A stretch of 64,000 bases of DNA from Bacteroidia bacterium (GCA_030425425.1 JAUIAO010000001.1:62001-126000); one strand, 5' to 3'; shown: positions 38,157-48,316, counted from the stretch's first letter. Notes: generated from the sequence alone by a model not told the origin. A program made the numbers and translations.

Positions 38157-39436
38157 ATTTAGAACTGTTACACCCACGCAATCGAATTGCGCTGATTATG
38201 GATCTCATCTACAAGAATGGAATGACCACTACTTCTGGTGGAAATATCTCCATTTTAGATGAAGAAGGGAATATTTGGATTACACCTGCGGGATACGATA
38301 AAGGAAATCTCACTCCAAAGGACATTGTTTGCGTAAAATCTGATGGAACAGTAGAAGGACTACATCGTCCTTCCTCTGAATTTCCGTTTCATAAGGCTAT
38401 TTATGAACAGAGACCAGATCTAAAAGCAGTAATTCATGCACATCCTCCGGCACTGGTTTCATTTAGTATTGTAAGAAGGATCCCCGATACGAACATCATT
38501 CCCCAGACTAAAAAATTCTGTGGTAAGGTAGGTTATGCACCTTACAAACTACCAGGAAGCGACGAATTGGGTCAGAGTATTGCGGATATTTTTGGAGCAG
38601 GATATAAGTCTGTGATCATGGAAAATCACGGGACAGTAGTTGGTGGAGTTAATCTATTTAGAGCTTTTCAGAGATTTGAGACTTTAGAATTTAGCGCAAG
38701 GTCTATCATCAATTCTCAAAAATTGGGAGGATATAAGTCGCTTACAGATGCACAGATACAAGCTTTCGAAGATCAGAATGTAGAATTGCCTGAAATGAAA
38801 GAGGTTAATTATACTACTGATGAAAAAGAGATTAGGAACGAAATATATTCTTACGTAAAGCGTGCATGTGAGCAGAACCTGATGATCAGTAGTCATGGTA
38901 CTGTGTCCATGAGATGGAGAGGAAATGATTTTCTTATTACACCAACCAGCCTCAATAGAAGATTTATAGGTCACACTGATATAGTTCAGATCAAGGGTGG
39001 TCAAAGGGAGAAAGGTAAATTTCCGAGTAAGGCCGTTCATTTGCATCAAGCTATTTATGAGCAGAACCCTGAGATTAATTGCATAATCAACACTCAGCCA
39101 GCAGCGACCATGGCTTTCGGGATTTCTCATAAGAAATTTGAAACGCGTACCATTCCGGAAAGCTATATTCTGTTAAAAGACATTCCTTTTGTAGAATTTG
39201 GAGATCACTTGCACGGAAAAAATGTCGTTCCTGAATTGCTTTCCAAAGAAACTCCTATAGCCATAATTAAGAATGATAGCGTGATTGTGACTGGCAGTTC
39301 TATGCTCGAAACATTTGACCGATTGGAAGTGGCGGAATTTAGTGCACAATCACTTATTGAAAGCCACATGATTGGAGATTTGGTGGAAATAGGGCAGGAA
39401 GAAATAGATGATTTGGTGGAAAAATTCTTAAGCTAA
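38153..39436 (+). CDS. Class II aldolase/adducin protein with two tandem domains (rhamnulose-1-phosphate aldolase-like)
   Basis: Domain 1: TTSGGNISI, VIHAHPPALVSF, MENHGTVVGG; domain 2: repeated fold with substituted ligands. Confidence 0.88.
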   Translation: MNLELLHPRNRIALIMDLIYKNGMTTTSGGNISILDEEGNIWITPAGYDKGNLTPKDIVCVKSDGTVEGLHRPSSEFPFHKAIYEQRPDLKAVIHAHPPALVSFSIVRRIPDTNIIPQTKKFCGKVGYAPYKLPGSDELGQSIADIFGAGYKSVIMENHGTVVGGVNLFRAFQRFETLEFSARSIINSQKLGGYKSLTDAQIQAFEDQNVELPEMKEVNYTTDEKEIRNEIYSYVKRACEQNLMISSHGTVSMRWRGNDFLITPTSLNRRFIGHTDIVQIKGGQREKGKFPSKAVHLHQAIYEQNPEINCIINTQPAATMAFGISHKKFETRTIPESYILLKDIPFVEFGDHLHGKNVVPELLSKETPIAIIKNDSVIVTGSSMLETFDRLEVAEFSAQSLIESHMIGDLVEIGQEEIDDLVEKFLS

Positions 39437-39437
39437 T

Positions 39438-40187
39438 ATGAGTAAACCCAAAGTAGGACTTTTCATTCCATGCTATGTAGATCAGTTTTATCCTCAGGTG
39501 GCGATAGCTTCCTTAGAGCTGCTTGAAAAATTAGGATGTGAAGTTACTTATCCAATGAACCAAACATGCTGTGGACAACCTACGGCTAACTCAGGATACG
39601 AACATCTGAACACGAGTGTGAATGATTTATTTGTGGACAATTTTGCTTCATTTGAATACATAGTTTGTCCATCTGGTAGCTGTACACTTCATGTGAAAGA
39701 GCATATGCATGCAGAAGGAAAGCCAAATGAAAGCCTGCATGTAAGGGAGAATTCTTATGAATTAGTGGAATTTATTACCGATGTGCTTGGTGTGAGTGAA
39801 ATATCAGTTGTATTTCCACATAAGGTGGGATACCATGCTTCGTGTCACGGGTTGAGAGGACTCAGACTAGGTAGCGGATCAGAAAGAAATATTGCTCAAT
39901 TCAATAAACCCGAACAATTACTCAAAACAATAGAAGGATTGGAGCTGGTGGATTTAGACATGAAAGATGAGTGCTGTGGATTTGGAGGCACATTTGCTGT
40001 AGCCGAGGAAGCTCTTTCTGTGAAAATGGGAAAGGATAGAATCACCGACCACATTAAACATGAAGCAGAAGTAATCACTGGTTATGACATGAGTTGTTTG
40101 ATGCACATGGAAGGAATCATTAATAGAGATGGCTTGCCAATTAAAGTGAAGCACATCGCTGAGATTTTAAATGGGGCAGGACTATGA
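39438..40187 (+). CDS. lutA: L-lactate utilization Fe-S oxidoreductase LutA-like
   Basis: CCG motifs (MNQTCCGQPTANSGY, DECCGFGGTFAV). Confidence 0.92.
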   Translation: MSKPKVGLFIPCYVDQFYPQVAIASLELLEKLGCEVTYPMNQTCCGQPTANSGYEHLNTSVNDLFVDNFASFEYIVCPSGSCTLHVKEHMHAEGKPNESLHVRENSYELVEFITDVLGVSEISVVFPHKVGYHASCHGLRGLRLGSGSERNIAQFNKPEQLLKTIEGLELVDLDMKDECCGFGGTFAVAEEALSVKMGKDRITDHIKHEAEVITGYDMSCLMHMEGIINRDGLPIKVKHIAEILNGAGL

Positions 40188-41545
40188 GTCATTCGCAAAA
40201 AGCTGCAGAATTTGTTCAGAATGAAGCCAAAACAAATTGGCATAATGAAACACTCTGGTGGGTAAGAAACAAACGTGATATTTCAACGCAAAAAATTCCG
40301 GAATGGGAAGAATTGCGTTCTTTGGGTTCGGCAGTGAAAGAAAACGTCATGACCAATCTGGCGGATTACCTAGAGGAGTTTGAAAAAAATGCAACTGCCA
40401 ATGGAATTCATGTACACTGGGCAGCAGATGGTCAAGAACACAACAGAATTGTTCAATCCATTCTGGAGCAGCACAACGCAAAGAAGGTGGTGAAGAGCAA
40501 GTCGATTCTCACAGAAGAGTGTGGCTTGAATCATCATCTGGAGGACATAGGTATAGAGGTGGTGGATACAGACTTAGGCGAGCGAATCGTTCAATTTGCA
40601 AAGCAACCGCCAAGTCATATAGTACTGCCTGCTATTCATATGAAGAAGGAGGAAATCTCAGAGCTTTTTCATAAACACCTTCAGACTGAAGAGGGAAATA
40701 ACGACCCTCAATATCTTACTGAAGCTGCCAGGCAACATTTGCGAGAGAAATTTTTAAATGCAGATGTAGCAATAACCGGTGTTAATTTCGGAATAGCAGA
40801 AACGGGAGGATTTGTGGTATGCACCAATGAAGGAAATGCAGATATGGGTGTGCATTTGGCGCCCGTGCACATTGCCTCAATGGGAATTGAAAAGCTTATT
40901 CCACGCTTCGAAGATTTAGGAATTTTCACGCGACTTTTAGCACGTAGTGCCACAGGTCAGCCAATCACCAATTACACCAGTCATTTTCATCGTCCTGAAT
41001 CAGGGAAGGAGATTCATGTGGTTTTGGTTGATAATGGACGAACAGCTCAGCTGGGTCGAGAGAAATTTAGAAACAGCCTAAAATGCATACGCTGCGGAGC
41101 ATGCATGAATACCTGTCCGATTTATAGAAGGAGTGGGGGATACAGTTACAATTCTACAGTTCCCGGACCGATCGGATCGATTTTGTCACCTGGGTTTGAT
41201 TTGAAGAAGAATAAGTCTTTACCATTCGCTTCGACGTTGTGTGGATCATGCTCAGATGTTTGCCCGGTAAAAATCAATATTCATGAACAGTTATATGAGT
41301 GGCGACAGGTAATAGTTTCTGAAGGGTTGGATGCTTCACCTAAGAAATTTGCCATGAAGGTGGCCAGTAAAGTTTTGGGTTCTTCAAAATTATATTTTTC
41401 ATTAGGGAAAATGGCTCGAAAGTCATTAAGTACGCTCCCAAATAAAATGATTTACAATAACCTGAATGCGTGGGGTAAACAAAGAGATTTGCCAAAACCT
41501 CCTAAAGAAAGCTTCAAAGAGTGGTACAAAAAGAATCGGTCATGA
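40184..41545 (+). CDS. lutB: L-lactate utilization iron-sulfur protein LutB-like
   Basis: LUD domain plus CIRCGACMNTCPIYRR and CGSCSDVCPV ferredoxin clusters. Confidence 0.94.
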   Translation: MSHSQKAAEFVQNEAKTNWHNETLWWVRNKRDISTQKIPEWEELRSLGSAVKENVMTNLADYLEEFEKNATANGIHVHWAADGQEHNRIVQSILEQHNAKKVVKSKSILTEECGLNHHLEDIGIEVVDTDLGERIVQFAKQPPSHIVLPAIHMKKEEISELFHKHLQTEEGNNDPQYLTEAARQHLREKFLNADVAITGVNFGIAETGGFVVCTNEGNADMGVHLAPVHIASMGIEKLIPRFEDLGIFTRLLARSATGQPITNYTSHFHRPESGKEIHVVLVDNGRTAQLGREKFRNSLKCIRCGACMNTCPIYRRSGGYSYNSTVPGPIGSILSPGFDLKKNKSLPFASTLCGSCSDVCPVKINIHEQLYEWRQVIVSEGLDASPKKFAMKVASKVLGSSKLYFSLGKMARKSLSTLPNKMIYNNLNAWGKQRDLPKPPKESFKEWYKKNRS

Positions 41546-42117
41546 GTGATAGCAGAGCGGCTATATTGTCAAGAATAAGAGATCTTAATTTGGAGAAAAA
41601 GGAACACCCGGTGATCCCAGATTTTGAGAAAAATGGAGATGTTAAAAGTCAGTTTATCAATTCTCTGGTAGCTAGTCATGTATCCGTCATAGAAGGAAAT
41701 TTGGATACCTCACTATTTGAGCAAATCACGAGTAAAAATGACATTATTTACTCCAATGTAGATGAACTATCGAGCTTATCTACTATTCAAAAAGACCAAT
41801 TGGAGGATCAATTGACACTTTCCTCTTTAGATCACGTGATTGTTCGTGGAGAAATAGGTGTTGGAGAAAATGGAGCTATTTGGCTGCCAGAAATCAATAT
41901 TGAAAAACGGGTAATGAGCTTCATAACTTTGCATCTAATCGTGATCGTAAGTAAAAATGATCTCGTACATGACATGCATCAGGCTTACAGTAAAATAAAA
42001 GAACTTCCGGGATTTGGATTGTTCGTAGCAGGTCCGTCTAAGACTGCTGATATAGAACAGTCGCTGGTAATAGGAGCACATGGCCCTAAAAGGATGACAG
42101 TGTTATTAACAGATTAA
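41542..42117 (+). CDS. lutC: LutC/LUD domain protein
   Basis: MSDSRAAILSRIRDL..., VRGEIGVGENGAIWL; start trimmed from 41521 to ATG 41542. Confidence 0.88.
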   Translation: MSDSRAAILSRIRDLNLEKKEHPVIPDFEKNGDVKSQFINSLVASHVSVIEGNLDTSLFEQITSKNDIIYSNVDELSSLSTIQKDQLEDQLTLSSLDHVIVRGEIGVGENGAIWLPEINIEKRVMSFITLHLIVIVSKNDLVHDMHQAYSKIKELPGFGLFVAGPSKTADIEQSLVIGAHGPKRMTVLLTD

Positions 42118-45100
42118 GGGCTTTCTGCTTTTGCTTCCAAAGCTTTTCTAACTTCTTCATTCTTTTGCTTGATTTCTTTCTTGTTATTGGTGGCACCGAT
42201 ACTACTTACCACACCACTTAGTAACGATTTTCCCCAGTAATTGAAGATGGACTTAGTAGTGTCTCTTTCAAAAAAGATATCCCCATCTCGCAAGAAAAGG
42301 AAATGTGGATTTTTTGTGTTGACAACAAACGTATTAGCAAAAAAGGATTTCAATGAATTTCCAAGGCCTTTCATATCATAAGTGTCCTGGTTGATAACTG
42401 AAATCTTGAGGTTATCATAGTAGAACTCCATCTGGCCCATTGCATAGTCCTCGTTTGCATCAAAGGAAAATTCAACCGATTCACAGATGCCATCACGTAC
42501 ATGAACGAAGGCTGTGTTTTCCAGAAATCTATTCATTTCCGTCAGTTCCATACCTCCTACATGCCCTTGAAAATGGTATGGATCTTTAAAGTCATTGAGA
42601 TCAAATTTCACCTGAATAACAAAATCACCAGTATACATAAGCTTCCCGGATGATTTGAATAGCATCGTTGGTTTTTCATTAATCAAGGAATCAATATTGG
42701 TGAAATTGAAAATACCACCATTCACATCCTGGAAAAAGATCAATCCTGGTTGCTCTCCGGTCTCCGAGAACTCTGAATGAGAGATATAGCTATCCAGAAA
42801 TGAAATGGTATCCAATGAAATCTTCAATGGTATATTCCGGAGCATAGTTTGAGGTAGAGGTTTATAAAGATTTGGCTCTTTAGGGATACGCTTGTCTCTG
42901 TGTGTATCAAGATTCAATTGATAAACGTCGATCTTGTCAGCTTCCACAACCTTATCGTATATCAAGGGTTTCATTTCTACTCCCGTTACCTCTATAGATT
43001 CAATAAAACCATTGAACCAGTCCTTTTGATAGGAGATGTGATTTTGAAACTCTCCACGATTATAAATGGGCTCCAATGCCACCTCGCGGATATGAAGATT
43101 CCCTTGAATAGCATCAAAAGTATAGTTAGAAATTACAAGCGTATAAAGACTGTCTGGCATTGTGTAGCTAAAATCTGATCCACTTATTTGAAGCTCACTC
43201 ATATCAGTTAAAGACTGCTTCCAGTCCTGCTTCAGGATAAAATCTCTTGCTCTAATATCTAAGCTATGTAGAAATAATGAATCTTGCTGAGCTTCTTCGG
43301 GTAGTTTTCGACTGATCTCACCTTCGTTAATATTCAATGATCTGACTACAAAATGATGATTATTATTCTTGTTATTACCAGTTTTATGAGCTCCGAGGCT
43401 GAGGTTTGGGCGATCAATGTAAATAGAGTCGATATCAATTATTCCAGTTTCGGTTAAAGAAAGGATATCTAGATGATTGATATCCATATTCGGAATTTCT
43501 AAATACCACTCTTTACTCCGATTTGCACTTATATTGGCTAAACTGAAATGGCCTTTTTTTGTATCAAACTCATTGATATTCAGGTTAATACCCTCATTAA
43601 ACTCTTTGGTGAATATAGATAGTGAGTTGACTTGCCCTTTATAATTACCGGATTTTAAGTTCTTATTCTGGCTATCAAAATCTAAAACTGTCACTTGAAT
43701 CCCCGATCCTTTCGCAGTATTCAATTTATTAGTGACTTGAAACTGTTCGTTGAAAATAGTCAAACTATCAAATACCATAAACTTCTCGTTTTTGGCAGAC
43801 TGTGACCGTATTGAATCGAGAATGTTGAGTGAAAAATCTGGTATAGAAACTGATCCTGTTTTGAAATCAATCCTTTGATCTAGTTTTAATAGACTTAAAT
43901 CGAGTCCATTCAGTTTTATTTCCTTTCCGTTGATAAGTGCCTCAAAAGATAATGGCTCATTTGACTTTGGCTTAATGGAAAAATCCGCTATGAATAAAGA
44001 ACTGTCATTTTCATTTATCTCAAAACCATGCAACGAAATCTGATGCTTGATACCGGGAAGATAAGCAGATACATGATTTGCCTTAGCATCAATCAAATAA
44101 TCAATAACACTGTCTTGATTACTGTAACTAAGATTGGAGATTTGGCTAACTAAATCGGTAATAGAAAGAGTTTGTAGTCCGTGATTAAGGATTGAAAGGT
44201 CACCATTATCAATATCTATTTTATTGATCAGGCTGTTTTTAATCCATGGACTGATTGCTTTTGATTTTTGCTTGTGAGTTTTATGTCTTATTTCTACAAA
44301 TGGTTCTTGTAGCAATATATATGGTAATCTTACTCTTTTATACTGTATCAAATCTGTAAAATTGATGCCAGCCAGTTTTACATATTTATTGGTGAAAAGG
44401 GCGGAAGAATCAGCTTTAGAAACTGATAAATTATAACACTCCAGGTTCTCTAAGTCTTTGGAACATCTGAGTGAACTACCAGTAATGATTGATTCTTTCG
44501 TCTTAATTTCCAAACTACCAACTCTGAATCGGTTAAATTGGAGACTGTCCAACAAGATTTCTTCATTGAAATAATGTGATCCAATGTTTTCGACATTCAA
44601 ATCACAACTGTTGAGGGAAGAATGAAAGTACGGGGATGTGATCTCTAAGTTGCCATTGTAAACTTTTAAGCCTTTTATTAAGAATGGTTTTATGCCAGAA
44701 TCATTGGATCTACTCATTGAGATTGTACTGGAAATGGATGGATTAAAGAAAATGATATCATCAAAAACCATTTCTTGTACGTCAATAAAGTTTTCCAAAA
44801 TAAAATTTGAAAACTGGACAGTAGGAAAGTAGGCAACTACTGCATTTTCAGCATCTTCTTTTACAGGATTTATTTCAGCGCCGGATATATTAAGTTGTGC
44901 ATTTAGATTACTGTAATTTATACTCCTGATTTTCAAGACATGGGAGCTATCTGGAGTGAGCATTCTTTGATTCCTGACCTTGATATCCAGTCCGTTATAA
45001 AACTCTCTGATATCTGTCAATTGATAGTTTGTACTATCTAATTTAAAATTGTCAAGAATTAAATCTACCTGCCCAGTTTTGAAGTTTTGGTTACCATTGA

Positions 45101-46148
45101 GGTTTGATTGGAAACTACCTGAGCCATTTTTAAGATGTAATTTGCTAATTTGAAGTTCTCCAAAAACATTCAATATCAGTTCCCCAAAGTCATTTTTTGA
45201 TTTCCCATTACCGAATCGTTTGTTATTCACAATCGCAACTCTTGGGTTTATCACTTCTGCGGATTTTAGTATCATTTTATTCTCCTGATAAGCTTTATTG
45301 AACTCTACCCCCAGAAACTTTAAATAGTCTATTTGAATATCATATTCGTTATCCGATGATGAGTCTTTATTTAGACCCTTTGAAAGTTTTAGATTCTCAA
45401 ACGTTATACCCTGATCTCGGGTGGATAAGCTGAATTTGTCGAAAGAGACAAAGTGAATGCTGTCCGGTAGATCTATTTTTTGATCGGTTAGGCTCAGGAT
45501 AATATTTTCTGTTAGTAGAAATTTCTCTGAATTATCATGATTCTGGTCCAATAGAAACTTACTTATCTCAAATCGGATGTTTTCAAAAACCAAATGCAGT
45601 TCGTTTGACGAAGAATCTTTCCGGGTATAAGAAATTCCGCCATTATTAAGTTTCAGACTGTCGATGGCAAAAGATTTAATGTACTCGTTGACCATCTCAT
45701 AGAGGTTTCCGGTTTCAAACGATAGTGATTTTTGTTCATACTGTTCTCCATCTCGTAATATCGAAACATATGGATCGATGATTTCAACATGATTAAGAGT
45801 TAATTCTCTTTTTAAATAGATATCAAAAACTGATTTCAGAGACAGGAATAGTTTTGGTACTTCAATGGAGTATTTTGAGGTAATTTCTTCTGTATTCCTC
45901 CCAGAACGGCTTATTGAAATGCCAGTGAGCTCAATATCCTTTTTGGCATAAGACAGTTTAATATCATCGAAAGTAAGGACGTAGTTTCCGTTAGTTTTTT
46001 CAGAGACTATTTGCCGGATAATTTGTCCTGAAATCTTAGAACCGTAATAGTAAAATACCCCTGAACCAATCAATAAAGTGAAAAACACTCCTGTGATCAA
46101 CAATGCTTTTATCAGCGCGTTTTTTTTTCTATACTCAGAAGTACTCAT
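42114..46148 (-). CDS. Very large AsmA/DUF748-like envelope protein (1344 aa)
   Basis: Single N-terminal TM, repetitive beta-strand periplasmic region, AsmA-like C-term. Confidence 0.65.
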   Translation of the reverse strand: MSTSEYRKKNALIKALLITGVFFTLLIGSGVFYYYGSKISGQIIRQIVSEKTNGNYVLTFDDIKLSYAKKDIELTGISISRSGRNTEEITSKYSIEVPKLFLSLKSVFDIYLKRELTLNHVEIIDPYVSILRDGEQYEQKSLSFETGNLYEMVNEYIKSFAIDSLKLNNGGISYTRKDSSSNELHLVFENIRFEISKFLLDQNHDNSEKFLLTENIILSLTDQKIDLPDSIHFVSFDKFSLSTRDQGITFENLKLSKGLNKDSSSDNEYDIQIDYLKFLGVEFNKAYQENKMILKSAEVINPRVAIVNNKRFGNGKSKNDFGELILNVFGELQISKLHLKNGSGSFQSNLNGNQNFKTGQVDLILDNFKLDSTNYQLTDIREFYNGLDIKVRNQRMLTPDSSHVLKIRSINYSNLNAQLNISGAEINPVKEDAENAVVAYFPTVQFSNFILENFIDVQEMVFDDIIFFNPSISSTISMSRSNDSGIKPFLIKGLKVYNGNLEITSPYFHSSLNSCDLNVENIGSHYFNEEILLDSLQFNRFRVGSLEIKTKESIITGSSLRCSKDLENLECYNLSVSKADSSALFTNKYVKLAGINFTDLIQYKRVRLPYILLQEPFVEIRHKTHKQKSKAISPWIKNSLINKIDIDNGDLSILNHGLQTLSITDLVSQISNLSYSNQDSVIDYLIDAKANHVSAYLPGIKHQISLHGFEINENDSSLFIADFSIKPKSNEPLSFEALINGKEIKLNGLDLSLLKLDQRIDFKTGSVSIPDFSLNILDSIRSQSAKNEKFMVFDSLTIFNEQFQVTNKLNTAKGSGIQVTVLDFDSQNKNLKSGNYKGQVNSLSIFTKEFNEGINLNINEFDTKKGHFSLANISANRSKEWYLEIPNMDINHLDILSLTETGIIDIDSIYIDRPNLSLGAHKTGNNKNNNHHFVVRSLNINEGEISRKLPEEAQQDSLFLHSLDIRARDFILKQDWKQSLTDMSELQISGSDFSYTMPDSLYTLVISNYTFDAIQGNLHIREVALEPIYNRGEFQNHISYQKDWFNGFIESIEVTGVEMKPLIYDKVVEADKIDVYQLNLDTHRDKRIPKEPNLYKPLPQTMLRNIPLKISLDTISFLDSYISHSEFSETGEQPGLIFFQDVNGGIFNFTNIDSLINEKPTMLFKSSGKLMYTGDFVIQVKFDLNDFKDPYHFQGHVGGMELTEMNRFLENTAFVHVRDGICESVEFSFDANEDYAMGQMEFYYDNLKISVINQDTYDMKGLGNSLKSFFANTFVVNTKNPHFLFLRDGDIFFERDTTKSIFNYWGKSLLSGVVSSIGATNNKKEIKQKNEEVRKALEAKAESP

Positions 46149-46250
46149 TCAACGTTAAATTAGAACAAATCATGAATATTGAAAAAAGAATATCAATAAT
46201 TTCAATAGAATATATTTTGAATTTAAATATTTATAATGCTTATTTGATAG

Positions 46251-46311
46251 TGATTCTCATTATGTGAATCAGCGGTGAAAAGAGGGCTACACAGAAGGTG
46301 TAGCCTTTTTT
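46251..46311 (+). ncRNA. Candidate structured small RNA ending in an intrinsic terminator
   Basis: TGATTC-tcattatgt-GAATCA hairpin then GGCTACAC-agaag-GTGTAGCC-TTTTTT. Confidence 0.4.
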
Positions 46312-46400
46312 GTTTCATCGTTTAGAATGGTTTGAATTGAGCAACTCTGTATTTTGCAAAAAACTCTGATTGTTGAAATTTATTTTTTGAAATATTTGGT

Positions 46401-46424
46401 AGATACTATCAATTGATAGTATCT
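46401..46424. promoter_or_regulatory. Perfect 24-bp palindrome, candidate operator
   Basis: AGATACTATCAATTGATAGTATCT; near-identical site at 61991-62010. Confidence 0.75.
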
Positions 46425-46475
46425 TAGCGTTATAGATAAGTGAGTATCTATTTTCCATAGCTGGTTCTTAATGAG

Positions 46476-46509
46476 GAAGGGTGTCATAAAGATACCCTTC
46501 TTTTTTTTT
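46476..46509 (+). terminator. Intrinsic terminator upstream of HTH gene
   Basis: GAAGGGTGTC-ATAAA-GATACCCTTC-TTTTTTTTT. Confidence 0.85.
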
Positions 46510-46533
46510 GAAAAGTTGTATATATTTGGAACA

Positions 46534-46992
46534 GTGGACATCAATCAACGCATATCAACTCTCATATCTTTACTAGATTCCAATCCCAATTCTTTTGCTG
46601 ACTCAATTGGGGTGAAAAGCCCTGTGATCTACAATATCGTGAAGGGGAGAAAAAGTAAACCTAGCTACGAGGTTATTCAAAGAATTCTTACCGTATACAA
46701 TGCTCTCAATGCGAATTGGTTATTAGATGGAAATGGAGAGGTTTGGAAAATGGAGGAGGAGATGTCTGATGAGCCGAAGGGTAATTATGCTTTAGTAAGT
46801 ACCAGGGTTGAAGATCTTTTTAGTCGTCTTCAAATAGAGTTTGGTGAACATCATCAACTAAGTGAGCTTTATGAATTGGTTCAAGTAGTACTTAAGGAAA
46901 ATTACTCTCAGAAGAAAAAAATCTCTAAGCTTTACCAAAAAAACAAGAGAATAGTCAGCATGCTCGAAAAAGAGTTAGGATTAAACCTCTGA
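46534..46992 (+). CDS. HTH (XRE-like) transcriptional regulator with C-terminal coiled coil
   Basis: VDINQRISTLISLLDSNPNSFADSIGVKSPVIYNIVKGRKSKPSYEVIQRIL...WLLDGNGEVWKM; GTG start preferred over track start 46471, which reads through the terminator. Confidence 0.75.
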   Translation: MDINQRISTLISLLDSNPNSFADSIGVKSPVIYNIVKGRKSKPSYEVIQRILTVYNALNANWLLDGNGEVWKMEEEMSDEPKGNYALVSTRVEDLFSRLQIEFGEHHQLSELYELVQVVLKENYSQKKKISKLYQKNKRIVSMLEKELGLNL

Positions 46993-48252
46993 TTCCATTT
47001 CAATTTCCTTTAGAGCTCTGGCAATTCTTGATTTATTCCGTTTTTGATTAGTAACCAGCCAAACAATTATCAAAACAAGAAGAAAAATCACGCTTCCAAA
47101 ACCAATTTGAGCTTCTTTGATCGCTCTTTGTTTTTCATTTTTTGCCGTGATCAAATCAAAATAACGATTCGTTAATAAATCAATATTGTACTTTTTGTCT
47201 AGTTCTTCAATTTTTCTTTGTTCTTGTAAATATTTAGAAAGGGCATCTGAATAGAGTTTTTGATATGTTAAAGCTTCTTCAATATTTCCATTTTCCTGGT
47301 AAAAATTACTAGCGGTTTGGTAAAAATTATGATAAGCCGCATTCATCCCAACTCCCTGTGCGTATCCTTTTAATTTTGTAAAACAAGCCTCGGCATTGGC
47401 AATGTCTCCAGATTTAATGTAAACCGATGCTCTAATTTTTTCAATCATCATTAGATGGTAGTCCGCATCATTCTTTAACTCAGGAACTATTTGCTCTTCA
47501 CAAATATCCAAATAATAAAGGGCTGAATCAGATTGCCCGAAATTGGAGAGGATTTCTGAAATACTTCTTAAGGCATATCCGAATTCTGATACAGATTTGT
47601 GATAATCAAAAGTGATGGCTTTTCTAAAAACCTCCAAGGCCTTTTCAGGCTGATTAAGTCTCTTAAGACATACTCCCTTTTTGTTGTTCAAACTAATCTG
47701 ATAGCGCTCATTTACCGTGAGGTGCTCAAATACAGAATCAATTAGATTAAGTGCTTCAACATATTTTCCTTCGTCTATGAAATAGCTTGATTTGTTTACA
47801 CCTATAAGACCAACCAATTTATGATCCAAATCATTGTCTATGGCTAATTGAATAGCTCGATCATTAAACCGATGGGTTAGGTCATAATGTTTGTAATCTT
47901 CCAATATACCAGCAAGATTTTTATGAATGGAGATGTTGGTTTCTATTAAATCACTTTGATTACTTAATTCAGCAAACCGAGCAGCTTCTAAATAATGAAC
48001 AATAGCTTTTCCGAAATTATTTGAATGAGAATGTATGTATGCGACCAGAAAATGACCTTTGACAATATAATAGGTACTATTTTCTGATTTTGCTTGATTT
48101 AGAAATTTCTCTGCGGGCGGGAGTGTGGTTAAAATACTATCCTTTCCGTGTTCTTTGTAAAATTTTAATACCTCATCATATTGCTCAGAAAGATCTGATG
48201 CATATAAAGAAATAGAACAGATTAAAAGGGTTATGGTTATAACTTTTTTCAA
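46981..48252 (-). CDS. TPR-repeat protein with signal peptide and C-terminal TM (sensor-like without kinase)
   Basis: TPR-like helices, IGFGSVIFLLVLIIVWLV TM, short cytoplasmic tail. Confidence 0.75.
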   Translation of the reverse strand: MKKVITITLLICSISLYASDLSEQYDEVLKFYKEHGKDSILTTLPPAEKFLNQAKSENSTYYIVKGHFLVAYIHSHSNNFGKAIVHYLEAARFAELSNQSDLIETNISIHKNLAGILEDYKHYDLTHRFNDRAIQLAIDNDLDHKLVGLIGVNKSSYFIDEGKYVEALNLIDSVFEHLTVNERYQISLNNKKGVCLKRLNQPEKALEVFRKAITFDYHKSVSEFGYALRSISEILSNFGQSDSALYYLDICEEQIVPELKNDADYHLMMIEKIRASVYIKSGDIANAEACFTKLKGYAQGVGMNAAYHNFYQTASNFYQENGNIEEALTYQKLYSDALSKYLQEQRKIEELDKKYNIDLLTNRYFDLITAKNEKQRAIKEAQIGFGSVIFLLVLIIVWLVTNQKRNKSRIARALKEIEMESEV

Positions 48253-48281
48253 TCACCACATTTGTTAACAACGGAAAGCAA

Positions 48282-48316
48282 TTTAAAAAAAAAGTCGCAT
48301 TCTATTATGCGACTTT
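48282..48316 (-). terminator. Intrinsic terminator for small lipoprotein gene
   Basis: AAAGTCGCAT-TCTATT-ATGCGACTTT with T-tract on minus strand. Confidence 0.85.

Noticed and set aside
46471-46533. N-terminal extension MRKGVIKIPFFFFEKLYIFGT of the HTH protein
   Set aside because: It is a translation of the intrinsic terminator and T-tract; the domain starts at GTG 46534.
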